DNA of 13,062 bases from Candidatus Zixiibacteriota bacterium (GCA_016213305.1 JACRAV010000327.1:1-13062); one strand, 5' to 3'. Shown: positions 1 through 7,943, counted from the first letter of the stretch. Translations and numbers: made by a program. The notes: generated by a model not told the origin, from the sequence alone.

Positions 1-653
1 AGGTGGCGATGATCGACCGGGCCGGACTGGTGGCCACCCACACCGGCAAAAACTGTATCGCCGAGGCCGGACACCGTCAGGGGAAGTTCTATTCCTGCCA
101 GGCCAATCTGATGCGCAACAACACCGTCTGGGACGCGATGTCCAGGGCGTTCGAGAATACCAAAGGTGATCTGGCCGAGCGGATGATGGCCGCTCTTGAA
201 GCCGCCGAAAAGGAGGGGGGAGACATTCGAGGGAAGCAATCGGCGGCCATGGTCGTGGTCAGCGGCAAGCCGACCGGCATGTCCTGGCGAGACCGGCTGG
301 TTGATATCCGCGTCGATGACTCCCCGGAACCGCTCCCGGAGCTTCGACGCCTGCTGAATATCACCCGGGCGTATGATCACATGAACAAGGGTGACGACTA
401 CACCACGCTCAAAAAATTCGACTCAGCGAATTATGAATACGGTGAGGCCGCCCGACTGGCTCCCGGAAATCCGGAGATTCTGTTCTGGCACGCGGTGGCT
501 TTGGTGACCACCGGCGAGGTGGACAAATCCCTGCCGATATTCAAGGACCTCTTTAAGGCCGATTCATCCTGGCGGATTCTGGTGCCGCGCCTGGTGAAGT
601 CGGATCTCTTGCCAAACGACGAGAAGATTATTCAGAAGATCATGGCGCAGTAG
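1..653 (+). CDS. DUF1028 family Ntn-hydrolase-like protein, 5' part outside window
   Basis: This is the C-terminal two thirds of a DUF1028 protein; the first complete codon begins at position 3. The opening residues read (Q)VAMIDRAGLVATHTG, matching the internal family segment around 'RQVAIVDAxGxVAxHTG', so the GTG at 3 is an internal valine and not the start; roughly 100 N-terminal residues should lie upstream. Supporting motifs are AGHRQGKFYSCQANLM, AFENTKGDLAERMMAALEAAE and GGDIRGKQSAAMVVV. The last ~90 residues (LLNITRAYDHMNKGDDY, then ARLAPGNPEILFWHAVAL) match the TPR-like C-terminal extension of many DUF1028 members. The family is placed in the Ntn-hydrolase superfamily, but its substrate is not known to me. 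It stops with TAG at 651 and converges on recN. The catalytic N-terminus cannot be inspected here. Confidence 0.9.
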   Translation, partial: VAMIDRAGLVATHTGKNCIAEAGHRQGKFYSCQANLMRNNTVWDAMSRAFENTKGDLAERMMAALEAAEKEGGDIRGKQSAAMVVVSGKPTGMSWRDRLVDIRVDDSPEPLPELRRLLNITRAYDHMNKGDDYTTLKKFDSANYEYGEAARLAPGNPEILFWHAVALVTTGEVDKSLPIFKDLFKADSSWRILVPRLVKSDLLPNDEKIIQKIMAQ

Positions 654-657
654 CCGG

Positions 658-702
658 TAGGTCGGGTTCCGAGTCCGCCTTCAGGCGGACAAGAAACCCG
701 AC
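658..702. repeat. Nested palindromic repeat, copy 1
   Basis: Outer arms GTCGGGTT (661-668) and AACCCGAC (695-702) pair perfectly. Inside, GTCCGCC (673-679) and GGCGGAC (684-690) form a second stem with a TTCA loop, separated from the outer stem by the internal loop CCGA/AAGA. The leading GTAGG is shared with copy 2. The element begins within 10 nt of the upstream stop codon. It looks like a REP-type interspersed repeat; copy number elsewhere cannot be seen from one window. Confidence 0.8.
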
Positions 703-721
703 GTCCTCTCTAGATTGTGCT

Positions 722-755
722 ACGCAGACGTCCCCGTCTGCGTCTTGAAGTTTTT
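722..755 (+). terminator. Hairpin with delayed T-run after the DUF1028 gene
   Basis: A perfect 9-bp stem, ACGCAGACG (722-730) with CGTCTGCGT (735-743), closes a 4-nt loop. TTTTT follows at 751-755, after a 7-nt gap. The gap makes it a sub-optimal intrinsic terminator on the + strand. It could instead be another repeat lying between copies 1 and 2. Confidence 0.4.
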
Positions 756-807
756 GTAGGTCTGGTTCCGAGTCCGTCCGCTTCGGCGGACGGACAAGAA
801 ACCCGAC
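756..807. repeat. Nested palindromic repeat, copy 2
   Basis: Same layout as copy 1: GTAGGTCTGGTTCCGAG on the left and CAAGAAACCCGAC on the right. The inner stem differs, GTCCGTCCGC with GCGGACGGAC around a TTCG loop, so it is longer yet still fully paired. One mismatch (T opposite C) sits in the outer arm. The paired change in the inner stem relative to copy 1 argues that the fold, not the primary sequence, is maintained. Confidence 0.8.
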
Positions 808-831
808 ATTGTATCTACAAATGCAGAGTTC

Positions 832-884
832 GGTCAGGTCTTGATTTGGCGGACGCGGGGCGTCCGGCAAATTGTGACCTGACC
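832..884. repeat. Third nested palindrome with an unrelated primary sequence
   Basis: Outer arms GGTCAGGTC (832-840) and GACCTGACC (876-884) pair perfectly. A middle stem ATTTG/CAAAT (844-848 with 868-872) and an inner stem CGGACGC/GCGTCCG (850-856 with 860-866) continue inward, interrupted by one G-G mismatch. The architecture repeats that of the two elements upstream while the sequence differs, apart from the GGACG-type core. Confidence 0.8.
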
Positions 885-913
885 TAGACTTCGCGAGCGC
901 TTATCTTTGGGGT

Positions 914-933
914 ACGGGTTTGGACAAACCCGT
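914..933 (-). terminator. Hairpin downstream of recN
   Basis: A perfect 8-bp stem, ACGGGTTT (914-921) with AAACCCGT (926-933), and a 4-nt loop lie 24 nt beyond the recN stop codon. No T-run follows on the - strand, so it is only a possible terminator or 3'-end stabiliser of the long operon transcript. Confidence 0.35.
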
Positions 934-957
934 CATCTTATCATCGAAATACGGGAG

Positions 958-2637
958 TTACCTGGGTTCCGACTTATCGACAGCATCTTCCGGCAGAGCC
1001 ATCATCCGGCTCAACTCACGCGTAACACCGTCGTAGTCGAGCTTTGATACCGAGATCACCAACCGTCCGCCGGGCTTTTTCACCTTCTCGGCGGCGTAAT
1101 GATGAGTCGCTAATCTCGCAATCTGGTGCAGGTGGGTGACGACAATCATCTGGCTTCCCTCGGCCAGTCGCTTGATCTTTTCGCCGACCGCCACCGCGGT
1201 CTGCCCGCCGATACCGGCATCGACTTCATCGAACACCAAAAGAGAATGCAGGGACTTGGCGTTCTTACGGGCGGCCGCTTTGAGAGCCAGAAGAACGCGC
1301 GAGATTTCGCCGCCCGAAGCGGTCTTCACGAGCGATTTGAGCGGTTCACCCGGATTGGCCGAGAAAAGGAATCGTCCCCGTTCCAGTCCGACCTCGGTCG
1401 GGCGCACCCCGCGTCCGTCGAGAATAATCCCCTTCGGATCATCTTCGTACAGAAACTCCAGCTCGAACCCGCCGTTGTCAATCGCCAGTTCGGCGAGCTC
1501 CTTGAGCGCCACCTTGCGGAGATACGACGCCGCTTTCAGGCGAAGCTCGTGCAATTCCATCGCCTTGGCGGTGTATGCCTTTTCGTTTCGCTGGGTGCGC
1601 TCTTCCAGTTCGGCGATATATTCATCCGTGTCGGGACGGTCCGAAAGCCGCGCGGTGACGGCATCAAGTGTCTTGAGAATCGCCTCCTCCGAACCGCCGT
1701 ACTTCTTCTTGAGGGCGTACAATTCATCGAGCCGGAGATTGATCTGCTCGATCCGGGCGGGATTATCGGCGATCGAAGCGCCATACTGTTCCAGCGTCCG
1801 CCGGATATCCTCGATCCGGTAATCGGCGTCGGCCAGTTCGGACAACGGTTGCTCGAGATATGTGTCAATCTGCGCCATCTTGTCCAGCTCGCGCCGGGCC
1901 TGCCGAATCTGGATCAGCACCGAAGCGGTGTCGCCGTCCAGCAGTTCCTGTATGGCGCCGCATCCGGACATGAGCGTGCGCGCCGAGTCGAGAATCTTGC
2001 GCTCCTTGACCAGTTCTTCTTCTTCGCCCGGACGAATGTGCGCTTTCTCTATTTCGTTCTTTTGGAACAGGAGCAGTTCGCGCTCGCCGGCCAGATTGTC
2101 GCGGCGGTCGAGCGTGCGGCGAAGATCAAACACCGACTTCTGCCACTGGTCGAACAACTCCGACACCTCCTGCCGGATCCCGTCCAGCGAGGCGAATCCG
2201 TCCAGAAACAACAGATGATTCTGCTCATCCATCAGCATCTGGTTGGCGTGTTGCCCCACAATCTCGGCCACCGGCGTGGTCAGGTCGCGGAGCGTGCCCA
2301 GCGTCGAGGGCGTCCCGTTGATCTTCACCTTCGACGATCCGTCGCGGTTGATCTCGCGCTGAACCGTGATCAGTCCGTCATGGATAAACTCGCCAAAAGT
2401 CGTCTTGTAGGTCGAGGGGAGAGAGCCGACGTCAAACGTGGCCTCAACGATCGCTTTGTCGGCGCCATGACGCATCTGGTCCTTGTCCACCCGGTCTCCC
2501 AGGGCCAGTCCCAGAGCCGTGACGATAACCGACTTCCCGGCGCCGGTCTCACCGGTCAGAACCGACATCCCCGGCTCGAACAAAAGTTCGGCCTCGGTGA
2601 CCAGCGCGATATTCTGAATGTTCAGTCGTTTCAGCAT
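958..2637 (-). CDS. recN: DNA repair protein RecN
   Basis: RecN is an SMC-like cytoplasmic ATPase that is recruited early to double-strand breaks and helps RecA-dependent repair. The 559-residue length is normal. The N-terminal head has Walker A GETGAGKS at residues 29-36. A long charged coiled-coil-like middle runs from about 150 to 380. The C-terminal head carries the ABC signature SGGEISRVLLALK from about 441 and Walker B LLVFDEVDAGIGG at about 466, followed by the MIVVTHLHQIA switch segment. The ATG at 2637 overlaps the dnaG stop codon by one base (TGATG), with AAGG about 10 nt upstream, so translation is probably coupled. It is the last gene of the operon. Nothing is missing from the motif set; the identification is secure. 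Confidence 0.97.
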   Translation of the reverse strand: MLKRLNIQNIALVTEAELLFEPGMSVLTGETGAGKSVIVTALGLALGDRVDKDQMRHGADKAIVEATFDVGSLPSTYKTTFGEFIHDGLITVQREINRDGSSKVKINGTPSTLGTLRDLTTPVAEIVGQHANQMLMDEQNHLLFLDGFASLDGIRQEVSELFDQWQKSVFDLRRTLDRRDNLAGERELLLFQKNEIEKAHIRPGEEEELVKERKILDSARTLMSGCGAIQELLDGDTASVLIQIRQARRELDKMAQIDTYLEQPLSELADADYRIEDIRRTLEQYGASIADNPARIEQINLRLDELYALKKKYGGSEEAILKTLDAVTARLSDRPDTDEYIAELEERTQRNEKAYTAKAMELHELRLKAASYLRKVALKELAELAIDNGGFELEFLYEDDPKGIILDGRGVRPTEVGLERGRFLFSANPGEPLKSLVKTASGGEISRVLLALKAAARKNAKSLHSLLVFDEVDAGIGGQTAVAVGEKIKRLAEGSQMIVVTHLHQIARLATHHYAAEKVKKPGGRLVISVSKLDYDGVTRELSRMMALPEDAVDKSEPR

Positions 2638-4355
2638 CAGAGTCCGTACCTTTTCATTTCCTGCAGAAGAGACGTCGCCTTGTCATGATCTCCCGCGGCT
2701 TCGGCCTGGGCCAACTGCTCGACCAGCCGGGCGCGGATGCGCTCCTGTTTGCGCTCGATGAAGTTCTTCGTCTGCGCCACCGCCTCGGCGTCGATCTTGT
2801 CGTCATCCAGCGACTGGGCCGCCAGCTCCGTAATCGCCGAGATTGACTCGGCATCCGAAAACCGGTCCACTAACGCCCGGGCGTCGATCAGGCCGGATTC
2901 CCGGTACTGCACAATCATCGCGGCATACAGCCGCTTTAATTGAGCCGATTCGAAGTCATCCGGCGAGACCTTACTTATAATATCGTCAATTGACCCCGGA
3001 TTATTGAAAAGAACTGACAAAAACTCGCGCTCGAACTTTCCGGCGGAAGACCTTGGGGCAGTTTGGGTTGCGGTGGGCGTCTGATGGCGGCCGGTCATGT
3101 GGAACAGATCGGCGTTCACCCCCAGTACCGCCGCCGCCTCCTGAAGAAACAATGACCGCCGGGTCGGATCGGATATTCTATTGGCTAATCCGCCCAATTC
3201 CTTGACCAATTTCTCCTTGACGATGATACCCGTCTTCTCAATCGCCACGTCCCGGACCCGGAAAGGAATATACCGGACAGCGTCGTGCAACAACTCTAGG
3301 ATCTTATCATGTCCCCAGGTGCGCGCGACCGTATCGGGGTCATGCCCGGTCGGGGCCATCACCACCTTTACCTCAAGTCCGGCATCGAACAGGGCATCCA
3401 CCGATCTGAGGGCCGCATTTTGTCCGGCCGAGTCGGCGTCGAAAAAGAGATAAACATCCTCGGCGAAGCGGGCAAGTAGTCGCGCCTGTTGAGCGGTAAA
3501 GGCCGTTCCTGACGACGCCACGACATTCCGCACCCCCGCCTGCCAGACCGAGATAAAATCAAAATACCCCTCGACCACGATGACGGCATTCTTCTCGCGA
3601 ATATGATCGCGGGCGAAATTCAATCCGTACAGGACACTCCCCTTGCTGTAGAGCGGCGTTTCTGGTGAGTTGATATACTTCGCCTGCTCCCCTTTTTTGA
3701 GCGTCCGCCCGCCGAAGGCGATCGGACGGCTGGTCAGATTGAAAATCGGGATCATCAGCCGCTGGCGAAACCGGTCGAAGTGCTGTTTGGTGTTGTCGGA
3801 CAATATTGCCAGTCCTGCCTTGACCAGATCGTCCGGTTTGAGGTCTTTCGTGGCCGCATATTTCAGCAGACCGTCCCACTCCTCGCCCGACAAACCGAGC
3901 TTGAAAAACTCTATGCTCTCGTCGCTGATCGCCCGTTTGGTCTTAAGGTAACTATCCAGAACCACCCGGTATTTGGACAGATGAAGTTGCTTGCAAAAAT
4001 ACTCCATCGCCACCTGCTGGGCGAAATTGAGACGCTCGATCTCCTCGCGCTTGAAGTCGGTGGCCGATTCGCGGATCGTGATATTCGCCTTGCGGGCCAG
4101 CAACTGGACCGTCTCGATGAACGACATCTTCTCATGCTCGATCAAAAACGTGATGACATTCCCGCCCTTGCCACAGCCGAAACAATGGTAAATCTGCCGG
4201 TCCGGATTCACCTGGAACGAGGGGGTCTTCTCGGTATGGAACGGACAGTTGGCCCAGAACGCCCGCCCCTTCTTCTTCAGGCGGACATATTCGCCGATAA
4301 CCTGCACGATATCGGTCGCCTGACGGATTTGCTCTATGGTCTCGGGAGGAATCAT
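2637..4355 (-). CDS. dnaG: DNA primase DnaG
   Basis: DnaG synthesises the RNA primers for chromosomal replication and docks on the replicative helicase. The 572 residues are close to the usual length. The CHC2 zinc finger uses C37, H40, C58 and C61 (CPFHTEKTPSF, then YHCFGCGKGGN). The catalytic core has FGGRTLKKGEQAKYINSPET around 214-233. The Toprim fold has VEGYFD at 261-266 (E262 catalytic), FDADSAG at 305-311 (metal-binding D306 and D308) and HDPDT at 339-343. The C-terminal region after about 430 would be the helicase-binding domain; it is divergent, as is common. The ATG overlaps the mutS2 stop as ATGA and has no clear Shine-Dalgarno, pointing to translational coupling. recN follows with a 1-nt overlap. 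No sigma factor gene follows it, unlike the classical operon. Confidence 0.97.
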   Translation of the reverse strand: MIPPETIEQIRQATDIVQVIGEYVRLKKKGRAFWANCPFHTEKTPSFQVNPDRQIYHCFGCGKGGNVITFLIEHEKMSFIETVQLLARKANITIRESATDFKREEIERLNFAQQVAMEYFCKQLHLSKYRVVLDSYLKTKRAISDESIEFFKLGLSGEEWDGLLKYAATKDLKPDDLVKAGLAILSDNTKQHFDRFRQRLMIPIFNLTSRPIAFGGRTLKKGEQAKYINSPETPLYSKGSVLYGLNFARDHIREKNAVIVVEGYFDFISVWQAGVRNVVASSGTAFTAQQARLLARFAEDVYLFFDADSAGQNAALRSVDALFDAGLEVKVVMAPTGHDPDTVARTWGHDKILELLHDAVRYIPFRVRDVAIEKTGIIVKEKLVKELGGLANRISDPTRRSLFLQEAAAVLGVNADLFHMTGRHQTPTATQTAPRSSAGKFEREFLSVLFNNPGSIDDIISKVSPDDFESAQLKRLYAAMIVQYRESGLIDARALVDRFSDAESISAITELAAQSLDDDKIDAEAVAQTKNFIERKQERIRARLVEQLAQAEAAGDHDKATSLLQEMKRYGL

Positions 4356-6712
4356 GTTTTCAATGTGACAATCGTGACGCCCGCGCCGCCTTCGTTCCAG
4401 TCGCCCATGCGGATACTCTCGACATCGCGGTGCTTCTTCAAATACTCGCTCAAAGTCCGGCGCAGGGTGCCGGTGCCTTTGCCGTGAATAACATACACCT
4501 GGCGCAGTCCCGCCACCACCGCCCGGTCCAAAAATCGGTCCAGCTCATCCTGCGCTTCCTCGGCCGTCATCCCCCGAAGATGAATCTCCGGCGAGGTCAT
4601 GCCGTCGGTGTTTACTCTCGGCACGGACTTCAGCGCGCGTTTCGGTTCGACTGTGGTCTTCTCAAGTTTGCGGATATCGACCACCGACAAAATATTTCCA
4701 ATCCGTACCTTGGCCCGATCCTCGCCGACCAGCGCTTCGATTTCCCCTTCATGTCCCAGATCGATCATGCGGACCCGGTCTCCAGGCGCAAACCGGTCCA
4801 GCGGGCGCTCCGGCATTTTCGGCTTCAACGATTCCTTCTGTTTGCGGAGCAGGTCCTCGGCGGCTTTAAGCGTATGATGTGCCGCTTTCACCGAGTCGGT
4901 TGATCCCTGCGTCCGGCGAATCTCGGCCACCAGATGCTCGGTATCTTTCCGCGCCTGATCCAGCAACGCCTCGGTTTCCGCCAGCGCCTTCTTCTTTTCG
5001 GCCTCGACGTCCTTGCGAAGCTTTTCTTCCTGGGCGCGGTACCGTTGCTCCATTTCCTGGGCGGCGGAGAGTCGTTCTGTAAGATTTATTTTTTCCTGGC
5101 GTACGGCCGCCAATTCGGATTCGAGCGTCGAAATGAGTGCAGTCAGAGAACGTTCCCCCGACCCGATCAATTCCGAGGCCCGTCCGCAAATCGGCTCCGG
5201 CATCCCCAGCCGCCCCGCAATTTCAACCGCGTACGATGATCCCGGAATCCCCAGTTGGAGATGATACGTGGGGGAGAGGGTCTCGCGATCGAATGTCAGG
5301 GAGGCGTTCTCAATTTCAGGGTGTTCCAGCGCCAGTGTCTTCAACTGCGAGTAATGGGTGGTGACAATCATCCGCGCGCCGGTGGCGATCAGATGCAGAA
5401 CAATCGCCTCGGCCAGGGCCGCCCCTTCTTTGGGATCGGTTCCGGCGCCGATTTCGTCGAGCAAAATCAGTGACCTCGGTCCGGCACTCTTCACCGCCGA
5501 GATGATATTGGTCACATGAGACGAAAAGGTGGAAAGCGACAGCTCAATCGACTGCTCATCGCCGATATCGGCATACACGTCATCGAACAGTCCGATCCGG
5601 CTCGTTTCCTTCGCCGGAATAGGAAGACCGGTCATTGCCATGAGAGTCAGGAGCCCGATTGTTTTCAGCGCAATCGTCTTGCCGCCCGTGTTCGGACCCG
5701 TGACCAGAATGGCAGGACGGTCATCACTCAATCCAATGGAAAGGGGCACCACATTCGTCGGGCCTTTTAGCTTGAGCAGAAGAAGCGGGTGTCGGGCGTT
5801 GATCAGATTACACTGGGCCGTTCCTTCAATCAACGGCCGCCCGGCCCCCACATCTATGGCAAACAGGGCCGCCGCATGGAACAGGTCGAGCATACCGATG
5901 ATCTTCCAGTTCTCGACCAGCGATCCCGCCCGTTCGCCGATCTCGCGGGTGATCGCTCGCAATATCCGGTCTATCTCCACCCGCTCTTCCTGAAACAACA
6001 GGTTGAGACGGTTATTCATTTCGACCACTTCGGTCGGCTCTATATAAAAGGTCGCCCCCGACTGGGAGCGGTCATGCAAAATCCCCTGGTCGGCCCGGTA
6101 CTGTCCCGCTATGACCGGTATCACATACCGGCCGTTGCGTTGCGTCACCACATCATCCTGCCAGCCGCTCTGTTTCTTCTGCCCGCCGATGATCGAATCA
6201 AGCCGGGCAATCGTTCTCCGGCGGGTGTCGATCAGCTCGAGACGGATCCGGCGCAGGGCGGGCGAGGCGCTGTCTTTGATCTCGCCGGTCGGTTCGAGCG
6301 CGTCGTGAATCTGCTTGCGCAGTTCCGGGAAAGCGCGGATACGTTTCAGATACTCGTCAATCAGCGGGAATTTCGGCCGGTTTTCCTTGTCATACCCATG
6401 CAACAGAATCGACATCTCTACCAGCCGCAGGACCGCGAGGATTTCCTTCGGATCAATAAACACCCCCTCAACCTTGGCATGCTCGATGCAGGCGGTGCAA
6501 TCGTCCAGCCGTTCGAGAGGGTAGGGGGTGCCGAAATTGATGATATCCTTCGTCTGCTGAATTTCATCCTGACGCCGGTTGATCGCCGCCGGATCGGACA
6601 GGGGAGCAAGTTCTTCGATATACGCCTTCCCGACCGGGGTGAGGCATTTACCGGCGATCAGCCCGATCACCTTCGGGTATTCGAGAACTTCCAACGCGTG
6701 CTGATTAATCAT
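4352..6712 (-). CDS. mutS2: Endonuclease MutS2 (MutS-family ATPase with Smr domain)
   Basis: MutS2 lacks the mismatch-recognition domain of MutS. It is linked to suppression of homologous recombination and, in some bacteria, to rescue of collided ribosomes. The 786-residue length is typical. The MutS-like core has a lever region at about 1-320, Walker A GPNTGGKT at 339-346, the signature-like STFSSHV at 394-400 and Walker B LILLDE at 415-420 followed by IGAGTDPKEGAALAEA. A Glu/Lys/Arg-rich coiled coil spans about 515-640, followed by a KOW-like segment (FAPGDRVRMIDLGHEG). The Smr domain covers about 707-786 with HGKGTGTLR at 743-751. The usual LDLR motif of Smr reads IHLRG here, with His in place of Asp. 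It starts 21 nt past a terminator-like hairpin and overlaps dnaG by 4 nt. There is no obvious strong Shine-Dalgarno. Confidence 0.96.
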   Translation of the reverse strand: MINQHALEVLEYPKVIGLIAGKCLTPVGKAYIEELAPLSDPAAINRRQDEIQQTKDIINFGTPYPLERLDDCTACIEHAKVEGVFIDPKEILAVLRLVEMSILLHGYDKENRPKFPLIDEYLKRIRAFPELRKQIHDALEPTGEIKDSASPALRRIRLELIDTRRRTIARLDSIIGGQKKQSGWQDDVVTQRNGRYVIPVIAGQYRADQGILHDRSQSGATFYIEPTEVVEMNNRLNLLFQEERVEIDRILRAITREIGERAGSLVENWKIIGMLDLFHAAALFAIDVGAGRPLIEGTAQCNLINARHPLLLLKLKGPTNVVPLSIGLSDDRPAILVTGPNTGGKTIALKTIGLLTLMAMTGLPIPAKETSRIGLFDDVYADIGDEQSIELSLSTFSSHVTNIISAVKSAGPRSLILLDEIGAGTDPKEGAALAEAIVLHLIATGARMIVTTHYSQLKTLALEHPEIENASLTFDRETLSPTYHLQLGIPGSSYAVEIAGRLGMPEPICGRASELIGSGERSLTALISTLESELAAVRQEKINLTERLSAAQEMEQRYRAQEEKLRKDVEAEKKKALAETEALLDQARKDTEHLVAEIRRTQGSTDSVKAAHHTLKAAEDLLRKQKESLKPKMPERPLDRFAPGDRVRMIDLGHEGEIEALVGEDRAKVRIGNILSVVDIRKLEKTTVEPKRALKSVPRVNTDGMTSPEIHLRGMTAEEAQDELDRFLDRAVVAGLRQVYVIHGKGTGTLRRTLSEYLKKHRDVESIRMGDWNEGGAGVTIVTLKT

Positions 6713-6732
6713 GGCATTCTGTTCGCATCATT

Positions 6733-6756
6733 AAAAAAGCCGGCTCAACGCCGGCT
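6733..6756 (-). terminator. Intrinsic terminator or attenuator between cvpA and mutS2
   Basis: Read on the - strand, AGCCGGC and GCCGGCT form a perfect 7-bp GC-rich stem (6750-6756 with 6738-6744) around a GTTGA loop. A run of T covering 6738-6733 follows at once. This is a textbook intrinsic terminator shape, but it lies inside an otherwise continuous operon, 37 nt after the cvpA stop and 20 nt before the mutS2 ATG. It may stop or attenuate transcription coming from rpsU. Confidence 0.75.
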
Positions 6757-6758
6757 GT

Positions 6759-6787
6759 AATATATGCTAATTGGCGGGCTGGCCCAA
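6759..6787 (-). promoter_or_regulatory. Candidate mutS2 promoter overlapping the terminator
   Basis: On the - strand TTGGGC (6787-6782) is followed after exactly 17 nt by TATATT (6764-6759), which extends to TATATTAC. The predicted start, near 6752, falls inside the 5' arm of the terminator hairpin, so transcripts from here would lack part of that arm and should escape termination. The -10 is good (5/6) and the -35 weak (3/6). Confidence 0.45.
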
Positions 6788-6792
6788 TCGCT

Positions 6793-7443
6793 TTAGCTTT
6801 GATCGGTCGCGGTATTCGAGGTGTTGAAGAAGCGGTCCAGTTGCCGAATGGTCCTCAGAACTTCCGCCCGGTCTTCACTGATTTTCGGGGAGCCGGCTTT
6901 CGACGACGGGGCCGGGGCCATGAGGAGCGTGTTCTCGATCTTCTTCATGAAACTCGGATTCTGGGGATGGACCGCTGTCGTGCTCTCGTACACGAACGGA
7001 ACCGTCTTGGCCACCACCGGTCCGAAAAATGACGACCCGAAATAGTTGTAGAACTTATCCGGCATGGGCAGAAGAAATACGAGGAAGGTCAGAAATCCGA
7101 CCGCCACCCAGCCGCGCAAAAACCCGACCAGCGCGCCGCCGATCTGGTCCGGTTTCCCCTGATTCTTCAAGCTGGCGATCTTGTAAAACAATAGGCCGAG
7201 AAGCTTGAACACCGCGTACGACACCGCCAGCAAAAGGACAAACGACACGAAGGCCGACAGCAGGGGTGATCCGCCGATATGCTGGTACATCCACACCGCG
7301 AAGGTGTCAATGTAAGTGATGGAGGTCAGGAGCGCGGCGAAAAATACCACAAAGGCCGACAGCTCTCTGACCAGGCCTTTTTTTGACCCGACAATTACCG
7401 AGGCCAGCAATAGGACTATCAGACCGGCATCAATCCAATTCAT
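6793..7443 (-). CDS. cvpA: CvpA family membrane protein
   Basis: CvpA proteins are small inner-membrane proteins first linked to colicin V production in E. coli and since tied to envelope stress tolerance; their biochemical role is unsettled. The 216-residue protein has four predicted membrane segments at about 4-19, 26-44, 60-88 and 102-126. Family motifs are the N-terminal MNWIDAGLIVLLL, then GSKKGLVRELSAF at about 19-31, and DQIGGALVGFLRGW at about 99-112. The last 80 residues form a soluble tail rich in Ser, Pro and Lys. The ATG at 7443 is preceded by a clear CGGAGGACGGA Shine-Dalgarno, unlike its coupled neighbours, and lies 53 nt after yqeY. cvpA next to mutS2 is also seen in Firmicutes. 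Confidence 0.9.
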   Translation of the reverse strand: MNWIDAGLIVLLLASVIVGSKKGLVRELSAFVVFFAALLTSITYIDTFAVWMYQHIGGSPLLSAFVSFVLLLAVSYAVFKLLGLLFYKIASLKNQGKPDQIGGALVGFLRGWVAVGFLTFLVFLLPMPDKFYNYFGSSFFGPVVAKTVPFVYESTTAVHPQNPSFMKKIENTLLMAPAPSSKAGSPKISEDRAEVLRTIRQLDRFFNTSNTATDQS

Positions 7444-7496
7444 TCCGTCCTCCGGAAAGGGGTTTTGAGATCGCCGAATGGTAGGAGTTTTTTAAA

Positions 7497-7943
7497 TCAG
7501 TTGGCAAGCATTTCCGACACCAGTTTCTGGACCAGCCGGCCGTCCGCCAGCCCCTTGACCCGTGGCATCAGAACCTTCATGACCAGGCCCATCTTGGCCG
7601 GGGAATCGGCCCCGGACTCGGCAATGGCCTGCTTGATGATTTCCCGAAGGCGCTCTTCGCTGAGCGGCTCCGGAAGGTAGGCCTGGATAATCGCCAGTTC
7701 CGACTCCTCCTTGACCGCCAGTTCCTCGCGCCCCCCCTTGCGGTACTCCTCTATCGATTCGCGCCGTTTCTTGGCGCATCCGGTCAGCACCAACTGAACC
7801 ACCTCGTCGGTCGGCTCGGCATGGTTGTTGATGAGGTAATACTTGATGTCAGATTTAAGGCCCCGGAGCGCGGTCAGACGATCTTTCTGACCGGCCTTCA
7901 GGGCCTCTACTATTTCCCGATCGAGACGTTCGAAAAGTTTCAT
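7497..7943 (-). CDS. yqeY: GatB/YqeY domain protein
   Basis: YqeY proteins resemble the C-terminal tRNA-binding domain of GatB, the amidotransferase that makes Gln-tRNA and Asn-tRNA. The free-standing form is widespread and of unproven function. The 148-residue length is typical. Family features are LFERLDREIVEALKAGQKD at the N-terminus, LTALRGLKSDIK, the charged CAKKRRESIEEYRKGGREEL, the hallmark YLPEPLSEERL at about 91-101, and MGLVMKVLMPRVKGLADGRL near the end. Its ATG overlaps the rpsU stop as TAATG and has no independent Shine-Dalgarno, so it depends on ribosomes finishing S21. rpsU-yqeY pairing is widely conserved. Confidence 0.95.
   Translation of the reverse strand: MKLFERLDREIVEALKAGQKDRLTALRGLKSDIKYYLINNHAEPTDEVVQLVLTGCAKKRRESIEEYRKGGREELAVKEESELAIIQAYLPEPLSEERLREIIKQAIAESGADSPAKMGLVMKVLMPRVKGLADGRLVQKLVSEMLAN

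Larger units (their letters stand above)
654..957. other. Convergent intergenic region packed with hairpins, no gene
   Basis: This gap lies between the 3' ends of the DUF1028 gene (+) and recN (-). It holds four separate inverted-repeat structures and one simple hairpin, listed individually, and no reading frame with a ribosome binding site or recognisable product. As both genes end here, the structures may serve as two-way terminators or processing sites, though T-runs are weak or absent. Confidence 0.75.

Noticed and set aside
3..5. GTG at 3 as the start of the DUF1028 gene
   Set aside because: The sequence is already mid-domain here (QVAMIDRAGLVATHTG), and the first two bases fit the end of a preceding Gln codon, so the gene is truncated by the window.
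1126..2688. Long + strand open frame of 520 codons opposite recN
   Set aside because: It lies antisense to a complete, motif-verified recN, has a biased Arg/Gln/Leu composition and shows no domain or ribosome binding site. GC-rich codons of recN keep the opposite frame open.
3780..4487. + strand open frame of 235 codons opposite dnaG and the mutS2 3' end
   Set aside because: It spans the antisense of two verified genes, including the zinc finger of dnaG, and has no family resemblance.
5789..6760. + strand open frame of 323 codons opposite mutS2
   Set aside because: Fully antisense to the conserved N-terminal half of mutS2, without a recognisable product or start signal.
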